Positions 1-5,861 of a stretch of 10,128 nucleotides of DNA are shown here, piece by piece; the first letter of the stretch is position 1, and each line of letters begins with the position of its first letter. The stretch comes from Candidatus Caccousia avistercoris (GTDB lineage: Bacteria; Bacillota; Clostridia; Oscillospirales; Acutalibacteraceae). The position numbers and the translations under genes were made by a program. The stretch is from the NCBI GenBank assembly GCA_018715025.1, contig DVMK01000149.1:1-10128 (forward strand), written 5' to 3'. Under the pieces are notes generated by a model. The model searched no databases. It saw nothing but the letters and a program-made list of their open reading frames with translations, and was not told the DNA's origin.

Positions 1-240
1 CCTCATAAAAAGTTGCATTGGCTTTTTTCAAGGGATTTTCTCTCTACACCATTTTTACACCATTTTCGCATGGAGCTATATGGGGCAATATGGTGGTTTA
101 TACTTATCAGATTAGCAAAAACCCAGTAGCCATGCGGCTTTGCGAGGTTTTATAGAGAATTAGAGATTTTTGAAATTCAGAACGCAAATTACGATACCTA
201 ATTTCATATATCTCTACATCTCCTTGTTTTTTCCTGCGGC
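1..240. other. AT-rich gene-free stretch with tandem ACACCATTTT repeat
   Basis: This stretch is visibly richer in A and T than the rest of the window. It contains two tandem TACACCATTTT-like units (about 47-66) and an inverted repeat AAAACC (118-123) / GGTTTT (146-151) around a 22-nt centre. On the minus strand a short open frame without a good start or ribosome site ends at position 3, reading ...PYSSMRKWCKNGVERKS... No gene is supported. It could be a degraded end of a mobile element or simply intergenic DNA. Confidence 0.35.
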
Positions 241-426
241 TTTTGTTTTTCTGCCGGCGTTTCCCGTCTGTCCCCCCGCCTGTGCAGCGCGGCAGAGGGG
301 GAACGGCAAAGCCGGGCGCGCAAAAGCCCCGGCGGCGAAGGCTCAGGCCGCCGCTTCCCTATGATTATAGCAGATTGCCCCTTTTCTCTCAAGGCCTATT
401 TCCGCAGGATTGCTTCCGCCGCCGGG

Positions 427-453
427 CCCCGGGCGGGCTTCCCCCGCCTGGGG
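427..453. repeat. GC-rich 11-bp hairpin upstream of the transporter promoter
   Basis: Positions 427-437 pair with 443-453 (CCCCGGGCGGG against CCCGCCTGGGG, one G-T wobble) around a 5-nt loop. No T-run follows on the plus strand, so a plus-strand intrinsic terminator is unlikely. The flanking 240-426 is GC-rich sequence without a supportable gene. The hairpin may insulate the downstream promoter. Confidence 0.45.
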
Positions 454-479
454 AGGAAAACAGAAAATTGCCTCTTTAC

Positions 480-508
480 TTTACCATGATAATGTGGTAA
501 CATAAAAT
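480..508 (+). promoter_or_regulatory. Predicted sigma-A promoter of the amino-acid transporter binding-protein gene
   Basis: The -35 box is TTTACC (480-485, 4/6 to consensus) and the -10 box is TAAAAT (503-508, 5/6), with a 17-nt spacer. Transcription would begin near 515 and give a leader of about 79 nt. A weaker GATAAT at 488-493 has no properly spaced -35 box. The call rests on pattern match only. Confidence 0.5.
481..500. promoter_or_regulatory. Operator-like dyad TTACCA-N8-TGGTAA
   Basis: TTACCA (481-486) and TGGTAA (495-500) form a perfect 6-bp inverted repeat with an 8-nt centre. The dyad covers the -35 box and most of the spacer of the predicted promoter, where a repressor would block RNA polymerase. 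Its shape fits a dimeric helix-turn-helix regulator such as a GntR- or LacI-type protein, but no regulator gene lies in the window. Confidence 0.5.
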
Positions 509-519
509 CCACGCTGACA

Positions 520-573
520 CACAGGGCGCCGCCCTGTGGATGAATTGCTTACCGCAGGGGCAAAGCCTCTGCG
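520..573 (+). promoter_or_regulatory. Leader with two hairpins just upstream of the ribosome binding site
   Basis: Hairpin 1 pairs CACAGGGC (520-527) with GCCCTGTG (531-538) around GCC. Hairpin 2 pairs CGCAGGGGC (553-561) with GCCTCTGCG (565-573) around AAA, with one G-U wobble. Hairpin 2 ends directly before the purine-rich ribosome site AAGGAAGGAAGAG (574-586). No known riboswitch motif was recognised. The hairpins could stabilise the mRNA or modulate initiation. Confidence 0.45.
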
Positions 574-593
574 AAGGAAGGAAGAGTGCGGTT

Positions 594-1445
594 ATGAAAA
601 AATTTGCGGCGTTCTTACTGGCGGCCCTCACGGCCCTGACAGCTGCCTCCTGCTCTGCAGAGGCGGAAAATACCGGCGGCTCCGCCGCGGCGGATGATTC
701 CTGGGACAAGATTGTGGAAAAGGGCCAGGTCGTCATGGGCATGGACGACGCCTTCCCGCCTATGGGCTACACCGACACGGAAACCGGCGAGCTGGTGGGC
801 TTCGACATTGACGTGGCCACCGAGGTGTTCCGCCGTCTTGACGTAGAGCTGAAGCTGCAGCCCATTGAGTGGAACACAAAAGAGATGGAGCTGGACGGCG
901 GCAACGTGGATTTGCTGTGGAACGGCTACAGCTACACGGAAGAGCGGGACGAAAAGCAGACGCTCAGCAACCCTTACATGAAGAACAACCAGGTAATTAT
1001 GGTGCAGGCAGAGTCCAGCTACCAGACCCTGGAGGACCTGGCCGGGAAGAGTCTGGGCGTGCAGGCGGATTCCTCCGCGGAATCTGCCCTGAACAGCGAG
1101 GACGCCAAGGAATTCAAGGATTCCCTGTCGGAGATCATTCCGGTGGACGATTACAGCAAGGCTGTGCTGGAAATTCAGAACGGCCTGATTGACGCCATCG
1201 CCATCGACGAGGTAGTGGCCCGGTTCTACCTGACCAACGACCCGGGCGCTTACCGGATTTTGGAAAACGACGACGGCACGGTAATCTCCCTGGCGGTGGA
1301 GGACTATGTGATTGGCTTCCGCCAGGGGGACGAGGCCCTGTGCCAGAAGGTGAACGACACCCTGAAGGAGATGAAGGCGGACGGTACTCTGGCGGAGATT
1401 TCAGAGAAATGGTTCGGCGAGGATGTTACCACGATTGAAGCGTAA
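594..1445 (+). CDS. Polar amino-acid ABC transporter, substrate-binding lipoprotein (SBP_bac_3 family)
   Basis: This is a 283-residue extracellular solute receptor that captures an amino acid and delivers it to the membrane permease. A signal peptide runs over residues 1-19 (MKKFAAFLLA...), with lipobox AASC and Cys20 as the expected lipidated residue. A polar, low-complexity linker (about 21-34) precedes a bilobal family-3 fold. Family hallmarks include the FPPMGY segment near residue 54, GFDIDVA (69-75), and YTEERDEK with Arg118 in the position that usually grips the ligand carboxylate; Asp205 in AIDE may bind the amino group. The start at 594 is preferred over an in-frame ATG at 540, because a strong ribosome site (574-586) precedes 594 and the signal peptide starts there. 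The cognate permease and ATPase lie 965 bp downstream, after a repeat mosaic, whereas such genes are normally adjacent. The exact amino acid cannot be read from sequence. Confidence 0.93.
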   Translation: MKKFAAFLLAALTALTAASCSAEAENTGGSAAADDSWDKIVEKGQVVMGMDDAFPPMGYTDTETGELVGFDIDVATEVFRRLDVELKLQPIEWNTKEMELDGGNVDLLWNGYSYTEERDEKQTLSNPYMKNNQVIMVQAESSYQTLEDLAGKSLGVQADSSAESALNSEDAKEFKDSLSEIIPVDDYSKAVLEIQNGLIDAIAIDEVVARFYLTNDPGAYRILENDDGTVISLAVEDYVIGFRQGDEALCQKVNDTLKEMKADGTLAEISEKWFGEDVTTIEA

Positions 1446-1474
1446 GCAGGCCTGCCAATTATGCTGCGCATTTG

Positions 1475-1512
1475 GAGCGAATATTAAAGTTTTCGTTCCC
1501 TTTTTCAAGAAG
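1475..1512 (+). repeat. Gene-end repeat motif, copy a
   Basis: This 38-nt unit begins GAGCGAATATTAAAG and ends CTTTTTCAAGAAG, starting 29 nt after the stop codon of the binding-protein gene. Its first ~22 nt match the reverse complement of 6340-6361 with one difference, where the motif follows the dehydratase gene. It lies immediately before a second unit at 1524. Confidence 0.6.
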
Positions 1513-1523
1513 AATTTAAGAGA

Positions 1524-1561
1524 GAGCGAACGTGAAAGTTTTGATCAAACTTTTTCAAAAG
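1524..1561 (+). repeat. Gene-end repeat motif, copy b, with weak terminator-like stem
   Basis: This second 38-nt unit starts GAGCGAACGTGAAAG, 49 nt after the start of copy a. The 26 bp at 1535-1560 are identical to 10004-10029 downstream of the thiamine gene. AAAGTTT and AAACTTT can pair around TGATC and are followed by T residues, so an AT-rich terminator role is possible though weak. A GGC-AGA-GCC hairpin follows, as it does in the copy at the window end. Confidence 0.6.
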
Positions 1562-1571
1562 TTTGCGGTTT

Positions 1572-1723
1572 CCAAAGGCAGAGCCTTTGGCCGTTTTCCG
1601 CAGAAAACGGAACACCTGATGATCCAAAAACTCAGGAAGCAACGGAGCAAAGCAAACCGTAAATTTTCGGGGGCGGTACCCCGGAAATTTATGGTTTGAC
1701 CGTGGGGCGGTTTCCGCCCCACG
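1572..1723 (+). repeat. Cluster of four strong hairpins downstream of the binding-protein gene
   Basis: Four stems follow one another. CCAAAGGC (1572-1579) pairs with 1583-1590 around AGA. CCGTTTTC (1591-1598) pairs with 1603-1610. A 20-bp stem joins 1653-1672 to 1679-1698 with only two wobbles and a 6-nt loop. A perfect 10-bp stem CGTGGGGCGG (1701-1710) pairs with 1714-1723 around TTT. The third stem resembles the stem at 10068-10110 in position and shape but differs in sequence. No gene is supported here. Confidence 0.6.
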
Positions 1724-1824
1724 CGGGGTACCCCCCGTACCGTGGTAAAGCTGGGCCGCGGAACTGCACCCCTCCGGCTTCCCAACTAAAAATTGTTCTT
1801 TTCCCATTCAGGAAGCAACAGAGC
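1633..1824 (+). repeat. Direct repeat pair CAGGAAGCAACRGAGC (1633-1648 and 1809-1824)
   Basis: The two 16-bp copies differ at one base, and each is followed closely by a GGGGCGGTA-type hairpin loop (from about 1669 and 1827). After the second copy, CTTGGG (1824-1829) pairs with CCCAAG (1844-1849). The pattern suggests that a small module was duplicated inside the intergenic mosaic. Confidence 0.5.
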
Positions 1825-1860
1825 TTGGGGCGGTATATCGGTACCCAAGGCTCCTTCTTT

Positions 1861-1900
1861 GAGGGAGCTGGCGCGCCGCTTTGCGGCGTGACTGAGGGAG
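1861..1900 (+). repeat. 40-bp hairpin repeat (GAGGGAGCTGGC...GTGACTGAGGGAG), copy 1
   Basis: This 40-bp unit matches the reverse complement of 5758-5797 except in the 5-nt loop. Its core is a CGCCG/CGGCG stem flanked by GAGGGAG at both ends. In this gap it lies upstream of the ~270-bp repeat, whereas in the second gap it lies downstream of it, so the two units move or rearrange as separate modules. Confidence 0.75.
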
Positions 1901-1949
1901 TTTGTTCTCCTTTTTGCGCTCCATTTTTTCTGTTATGCACTTGCTTTCA

Positions 1950-2223
1950 TTACATCTGGTTTTCTCTTTGCCGCGACCGCACGCGGCGGTGCGGTGCCTT
2001 TCTCTACGCGGAGAAAGGCACCAAAGACGCGCGGGGGTCGCGACCCCTCGACCCCGGGGGCTGTCCTGCCTCTCCCTCGCCGCTCACTTTTCCCCCAGCG
2101 CTTGGCCGGCTTGCGCCCTTAGGGTCGCTAAACGCCGGCCCCCTTACAGGAACACTCGCAATCTTACGATTGCGAAAGTTCCTCCGCATTTTTAGGGGTA
2201 CGGCTTGCCGGTAGCTGGTGGGC
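1950..2223 (+). repeat. ~270-bp structured interspersed repeat, copy 1
   Basis: This is the plus-orientation copy of an element whose inverted partner is 5862-6133. The core 2044-2223 (180 bp) aligns to 5862-6040 with five substitutions, all transitions, and one 1-nt indel. Upstream of the core both copies share CTTTGCCGC, a GC hairpin (1970-1975 with 1982-1987) and a long stem. Here the stem is 12 bp, 1993-2004 with 2011-2022, loop TACGCG. Inside the core CGCAATC and GATTGCG form a stem around TTAC, and GGCCGGC pairs with GCCGGCC. Short frames across it break at the indel, so it is not protein-coding. Confidence 0.8.
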
Positions 2224-2271
2224 AACAGCGGCCGCCTGCGGCAGGTGGACTACTTCGCTTAGAAAAAGCTG

Positions 2272-2300
2272 GGACCTGCCGCCCGTCAGGCGGCAGGTCC
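2272..2300 (+). terminator. Terminator-like 12-bp hairpin upstream of the permease promoter
   Basis: GGACCTGCCGCC (2272-2283) pairs perfectly with 2289-2300 around a 5-nt loop and is followed by TTTGCATTT, a mediocre U-tract. GCGGCAGGT at 2238-2246 is identical to part of the 3' arm and could pair instead with 2274-2282, giving a possible alternative structure. It sits between the repeat mosaic and the promoter at 2345, so it may stop read-through from upstream. No T-box or other riboswitch core was recognised. Confidence 0.5.
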
Positions 2301-2344
2301 TTTGCATTTACTCATTACATCGCTAAATCAAATCTTTATTACTA

Positions 2345-2373
2345 TTGTAAATCCATAAACTTTTCAGTATAAT
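2345..2373 (+). promoter_or_regulatory. Predicted sigma-A promoter of the permease-ATPase operon
   Basis: TTGTAA (2345-2350) and a consensus TATAAT (2368-2373) are separated by exactly 17 nt, placing transcription start near 2380. The -10 box overlaps an in-frame ATG at 2372, so that ATG would not be in the mRNA from this promoter. This supports the downstream start at 2411. Confidence 0.65.
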
Positions 2374-2410
2374 GAAGAGACAGGACAAAAATGAGGAAGG
2401 ACGTGGGGCA

Positions 2411-3061
2411 ATGTCTTGGGAGGCGTTTGGGAACCTGTTGGGGGAGATGGCAGAGGGCAGCCTGGTTTCCCTTTCCATCTTTTTCCTGACGCTGCTGTTT
2501 TCCCTGCCGTTGGGGCTTCTGGCCACCTTTGGGGAGATGAGCCGGTTCAAGGTGGTGCAGATCCCCGTGAAGCTTTACATTCTGGTCATGCGGGGCACCC
2601 CGCTCATGCTCCAGCTCTTCTTTGTGTTTTACGGGCTCAAGCCGCTGTTCGGCATCCAGCCGCAGCGGTTTCAGGCGGCCATCATCGCTTTTGTGCTGAA
2701 CTACGCCGCCTATTTTGCTGAAATTTACCGGGGCGGCATCCAGTCTATCCCCATTGGGCAGTACGAGGCGGGCAAGGTGCTGGGCTTTACCAGGGGGCAG
2801 ACCTTTTTCCACATCATCCTGCCCCAGGTGGTGAAGCGGATTCTGCCCCCCATGGGCAACGAATTTGTCACCCTGGTGAAAGACACCTCTCTGGCCCAGG
2901 TGATTGTGGTGATTGAGTTGATGCACGTGACCGAGCAGTACGCCACCTCCAGCGTATCCGTGGTGCCCTTCATTGTGGCGGCCGTGTTCTACCTGGCCAT
3001 GAACCTGGTGGTAAGCCTGTGCTTCTCCCTGGCGGAGAAGAAATTTTCTTACTACCGCTGA
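2411..3061 (+). CDS. Polar amino-acid ABC transporter permease (HisM/GlnP-type)
   Basis: This 216-residue inner-membrane subunit forms the transport channel of the importer. Hydrophobic segments lie at roughly 18-40, 52-77, 87-106, 160-175 and 184-207. RGTP (61-64), in VMRGTPLMLQLFF, is the family signature. The EAA loop that docks on the ATPase is QYEAGKVLGFTRGQ...ILPQ (118-139), with Glu119-Ala120, Gly125 and Pro138. The start at 2411 is chosen because AGGAAGG (2394-2400) lies 10 nt upstream and the alternative ATG at 2372 overlaps the -10 box. The stop is 12 nt before the ATPase start, so the two are co-transcribed. The binding protein is presumably the lipoprotein at 594-1445, but this pair has its own promoter. 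Confidence 0.93.
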   Translation: MSWEAFGNLLGEMAEGSLVSLSIFFLTLLFSLPLGLLATFGEMSRFKVVQIPVKLYILVMRGTPLMLQLFFVFYGLKPLFGIQPQRFQAAIIAFVLNYAAYFAEIYRGGIQSIPIGQYEAGKVLGFTRGQTFFHIILPQVVKRILPPMGNEFVTLVKDTSLAQVIVVIELMHVTEQYATSSVSVVPFIVAAVFYLAMNLVVSLCFSLAEKKFSYYR

Positions 3062-3073
3062 GGGGGTGCTGTG

Positions 3074-3835
3074 ATGGAAATGGTATCGGCACAAAATCTG
3101 TGGAAAAGCTTCGACGGCCAGGAGGTGCTCAGGGGCATTTCCTGCACGGTGCAGCAGGGCGAGGTGCTGGCGATCATCGGGCCCTCCGGTTCCGGCAAAA
3201 GCACCCTGCTGCGGTGCATTACCCAGCTGGAGCAGGTTGACCAGGGCCACATTGTCATCTGCGGCGAAGAGCTGGTGAAAACCGTGGAGGGGAAGGCCCG
3301 CTACGGCGACAAAAAGACCTGCGCCCGCATCGGCCTTCACCTGGGGCTGGTGTTTCAGAACTTCAACCTGTTCCCCCACTTCAACGTGCTGCGGAACATT
3401 ACCGAGGCCCCCATGCGGGTGCTGAAAAAAAGCGGCGAAGAGGCCAAAGCCCAGGCCCTTTCCCTTCTGGAAAAGATGGGCCTTTCCGACAAGGCGGCCG
3501 CCTACCCGGGGCAGCTTTCGGGCGGGCAGCAGCAGCGGGTTTCCATTGCCCGCGCCCTGGCCATGAGCCCTGACATCCTGTTTTTCGACGAGCCCACCAG
3601 CGCCCTTGACCCAGAGCTGACCGGGGAGATTTTAAAGGTAATCCGGGAGCTTGCGGCAGAGCACATGACGATGGTGGTGGTCACGCACGAGATGAAATTT
3701 GCCCGGGATGTGGCCGACCGGGTGATTTTTATGGACGGCGGCGTCATTGTGGAGGAGGGCGACCCCCAGCAGGTGTTCGAGGCCCCCAAAAGCGAGCGCA
3801 CCAAAGCCTTTCTGGCCCGGTACAACGAGCGGTAG
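3074..3835 (+). CDS. Polar amino-acid ABC transporter ATP-binding protein (GlnQ/HisP-type)
   Basis: This 253-residue cytoplasmic ATPase powers the importer and would act as a dimer on the permease EAA loops. All nucleotide-binding motifs are intact: Walker A GPSGSGKST (36-44), Q-loop Gln95 in LVFQNFNLFPH, signature LSGGQ (148-152), Walker B ILFFDE (168-173) followed by PTSALD, and H-loop His205 in VVVTHEM. A short lysine-rich insertion (about 68-82) before the Q-loop occurs in many amino-acid transporter ATPases. The ATG at 3074 is preferred to a GTG at 3071, because GAGGGGG (3060-3066) is 7 nt from it; an ATG at 3080 is less likely. The ribosome site overlaps the permease stop codon, which suggests translational coupling. 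A bidirectional terminator follows. Confidence 0.95.
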   Translation: MEMVSAQNLWKSFDGQEVLRGISCTVQQGEVLAIIGPSGSGKSTLLRCITQLEQVDQGHIVICGEELVKTVEGKARYGDKKTCARIGLHLGLVFQNFNLFPHFNVLRNITEAPMRVLKKSGEEAKAQALSLLEKMGLSDKAAAYPGQLSGGQQQRVSIARALAMSPDILFFDEPTSALDPELTGEILKVIRELAAEHMTMVVVTHEMKFARDVADRVIFMDGGVIVEEGDPQQVFEAPKSERTKAFLARYNER

Positions 3836-3876
3836 CCCCGGCCCAGAGCGGCCTTTCTCCGGAATGAATGAAACAG

Positions 3877-3933
3877 AAAAATCCCATTGCCTTCCCGCCT
3901 TGTCTGCGCGGGGCGGGGCAATGGGATTTTTTT
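3877..3933. terminator. Bidirectional intrinsic terminator between convergent operons
   Basis: AAAAATCCCATTGCC (3877-3891) pairs perfectly with 3917-3931, with further GC pairing possible inside. Seven Ts (3927-3933) end the plus-strand transcript, and the A-run at 3877-3881 provides a U-tract for the minus strand. It serves both the transporter operon, 41 nt upstream, and the kinase gene ending at 3944. Confidence 0.9.
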
Positions 3934-3943
3934 GCAGGAAGCG

Positions 3944-4951
3944 CTACCGATCCATTTCGCTTTGGGGAAGGGAGGAACCGTGGGCGGCCATGAGGCGCTC
4001 CGCTTCTGCCAGGGAGGTGCGGGGCAGGTCGCCGGGCACCGTGCACTTCAGGGCCGCCATGGCGTTGCCCAGCCGCATGGCCCGCCGGGCTCCCCCGCCC
4101 TGCAGAAGCCCGGCCAGGGCCCCGGCGGTGTAGCTGTCGCCGCTGCCCACCCGGTCTACCACGTCGATCTCATAGGGCTCTTCGGTAAAAGCCTGCCCCG
4201 CCTCCCGGTCGTACGCCAGCGAGGTGAACTGGTGCCGGGTGGGGGTAAGGGCCTGCCGCCGGGTGCTGAACACATACCGCAGGCCGTACTGGGCGGCAAA
4301 TTCCCGCTGGATGTCCTCCAGCGCGCCGGTGCGGCCGAACATGCGCCGCAGGCTTTCCTCCGAGACGAACAGCACATCCACCAGAGGCAGAAGGGGCTCG
4401 ATGGCGGCCCGGGCTTCCGCTTCGCCCCAGAGGGCGGCCCGGTAATTCACGTCGAAAGAGACAAGCCCGCCCTGCCTGCGAAAGGCTTCCATCAGGCCCG
4501 CAGCGGCGCGGCGGGGGCCCTCGCCCAGGGCCAGGGTGATGCCGGAGGTGTGGAACAGCCTGCCCTCCGCGCGGGGGGGCAGATCCTCCGGCGAAAGGCT
4601 GCAGAAGGAGGAATGCCTTCTGTCGTACACCACGGCGGGCTTCCGCGGGGCCGAGGCCTGTTCATAATAATAGACGCCAAGGCGGGCGGCGGGGGATTCG
4701 TCCCACAAAAGAAGCTGGTCGGAAACGCCGTGCTCTCTGGCCTGGGCCGCCAGGAAGGCCCCCAGGGCGTTTTGCGGCAGGCGGGAGAGAAAGGCGGCGG
4801 AAAGGCCCAGCTGGGCGCATCCGGCGGCCACGTTCAGCTCGGCCCCGGCGGCGTTCTTCTCCAGCGCGCCGGGGGCGGCAAGCCTGCCCTGCCCGGCCGG
4901 GGAAAGGCGCAGCAGCGCTTCCCCGAAGGAAACCACGTCGAAACGGCTCAC
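3944..4951 (-). CDS. kdgK: 2-keto-3-deoxygluconate kinase (PfkB/ribokinase family)
   Basis: This 335-residue cytoplasmic sugar kinase probably phosphorylates 2-keto-3-deoxygluconate (KDG) to KDPG using ATP. It opens FDVVSFGEALLRLSP, typical of the PfkB family. AGAELNVA (about 35-42) matches the first PfkB signature, and DRVGSGDSYTAGA (266-278) matches the second, with Asp272 as catalytic base and GSG as anion hole. The GTG start (4951-4949) overlaps the aldolase TGA by 4 nt, and a GAAGGGGG-type ribosome site lies inside the aldolase end, so translation is coupled. KDG specificity is inferred from the adjacent KDPG aldolase; PfkB enzymes on other sugars share these motifs. The gene ends 11 nt from the bidirectional terminator. 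Confidence 0.85.
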   Translation of the reverse strand: MSRFDVVSFGEALLRLSPAGQGRLAAPGALEKNAAGAELNVAAGCAQLGLSAAFLSRLPQNALGAFLAAQAREHGVSDQLLLWDESPAARLGVYYYEQASAPRKPAVVYDRRHSSFCSLSPEDLPPRAEGRLFHTSGITLALGEGPRRAAAGLMEAFRRQGGLVSFDVNYRAALWGEAEARAAIEPLLPLVDVLFVSEESLRRMFGRTGALEDIQREFAAQYGLRYVFSTRRQALTPTRHQFTSLAYDREAGQAFTEEPYEIDVVDRVGSGDSYTAGALAGLLQGGGARRAMRLGNAMAALKCTVPGDLPRTSLAEAERLMAAHGSSLPQSEMDR

Positions 4952-5595
4952 AGGCGCGCCCCCTTCCCCGCCAGGGCGGCGGCTTCCTCTGCCAGGCGGC
5001 GCACGGCGGCAAAGTCACCGGCGGCCAGCAGCCCGGCCGGGGCCAGCCAGCTGCCGCCGCAGCACAGCACGTTTTTCAGGGCCAGGTACCCGGCGGCGTT
5101 TTCCCGGGTAATGCCCCCGGTGGGCATGAATTTCAGCCCCGGGTAAGGCCCTGCCGCCGCCTTCAGCAGGCGCACGCCCCCGGCGGCCTCTGCCGGGAAG
5201 AATTTCACCACCGTCAGCCCTTCCCGCATGCAGGCTTCCATCTCGGTGGGGGTAGCGCACCCGGGGATCACCGGCACGCCGCGCTTTTGGCACCAGCGCA
5301 CCACCTCCAGGTTGGTGCCGGGGCTTACAATGGCCTGTGCCCCCGCCTCCACGGCCCGCTGGGCCTGTTCCGTGGTGAGCACGGTACCGGCGCACAGGCA
5401 GACCTCAGGGACCTGCTGGTGAATCTGGCGGAGGGCCTCCTCCGCCGCAGGGGTGCGGAAGGTCACCTCCGCCGCAGGCAGGCCTCCCTCTGCCAGGGCC
5501 CGGGCCAGCGGGGCGGCCAGAGCCGCGTCCTCCAGCGCAATGACAGGGACAATGCGGATTTCCCCCAGTCGTTCCAATACAGGATGCACGGACAA
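4948..5595 (-). CDS. eda: 2-dehydro-3-deoxyphosphogluconate (KDPG/KHG) aldolase
   Basis: This 215-residue class I aldolase splits KDPG into pyruvate and glyceraldehyde-3-phosphate. It aligns by eye with E. coli Eda throughout: VPVIALEDA (16-24), EVTFRT with Glu43 and Arg47, AGTVLT (69-74), SPGTN (91-95), IPGCATPTE (110-118), KFFPAE with Schiff-base Lys131, PTGGIT and the C-terminal GGSWL. The start is most likely TTG at 5595-5593, 4 nt after AGGAG (5604-5600); GTG at 5589 is an alternative with 10-nt spacing. It overlaps the downstream kinase by 4 nt, giving a two-gene operon for KDG use. No convincing promoter was found just upstream, so it could depend on read-through from the dehydratase or on a non-consensus promoter. 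Confidence 0.94.
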   Translation of the reverse strand: MSVHPVLERLGEIRIVPVIALEDAALAAPLARALAEGGLPAAEVTFRTPAAEEALRQIHQQVPEVCLCAGTVLTTEQAQRAVEAGAQAIVSPGTNLEVVRWCQKRGVPVIPGCATPTEMEACMREGLTVVKFFPAEAAGGVRLLKAAAGPYPGLKFMPTGGITRENAAGYLALKNVLCCGGSWLAPAGLLAAGDFAAVRRLAEEAAALAGKGARL

Positions 5596-5698
5596 TCAAC
5601 TCCTATTCATAATTAAAGATAGTAATGGCAATCTGCGAAATTTGATCCATGTCAGAGATTACCGGCGCGCCGAAGCATTCTTTTTCGTGGTTTCTGGT

Positions 5699-5742
5699 CT
5701 CCGCAAAATTACGCTTCGCGCAGCTTCAATTTTTTCGCGGAG
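5699..5742. repeat. AT-rich hairpin in the aldolase upstream gap
   Basis: CTCCGC (5699-5704) pairs with GCGGAG (5737-5742), and the adjoining AAAATT can pair with AATTTT, giving a stem of about 12 bp with a small bulge. The interior holds a smaller GC-rich segment. It lies between the aldolase start and the 40-bp hairpin repeat. No reading frame is supported. Confidence 0.45.
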
Positions 5743-5757
5743 CTAAGAAAAAATAGA

Positions 5758-5797
5758 CTCCCTCAGTCACGCCGCTTCACGGCGCGCCAGCTCCCTC
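5758..5797 (-). repeat. 40-bp hairpin repeat, copy 2
   Basis: This is the inverted copy of 1861-1900, with only the 5-nt loop different. It is extended on one side by a perfect 8-bp stem GCTCCCTC (5790-5797) with GAGGGAGC (5801-5808) around TAG. The conserved stems with a variable loop fit selection or copying of a structured unit. Confidence 0.75.
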
Positions 5798-5861
5798 TAG
5801 GAGGGAGCCTCATGCTGCCGATCAAAGTACCCGGGCTTCCTCTCCCACTGCGGCGGATGCC

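Noticed and set aside
454..475. CodY-like box near CAGAAAATT upstream of the binding-protein promoter
   Set aside because: Only the centre and right half match the CodY consensus; the left half has six mismatches.
1696..2214. 172-codon plus-strand reading frame across the first repeat mosaic, and 1902-2195 in another frame
   Set aside because: It runs through hairpins and the interspersed repeat, has no ribosome site, and the matching frame in the inverted copy is broken by a 1-nt indel. It is open by base composition, not coding.
2224..2300. T-box riboswitch before the permease
   Set aside because: GGTGGAC at 2243-2249 only superficially resembles the T-box core, and no Stem I or specifier structure is visible. 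The promoter lies downstream of it.
3887..5146. 419-codon plus-strand frame opposite the kinase and aldolase
   Set aside because: It is the antisense shadow of two well-supported enzymes in GC-rich DNA, with low-complexity Gly/Ala/Arg content and no family motif.
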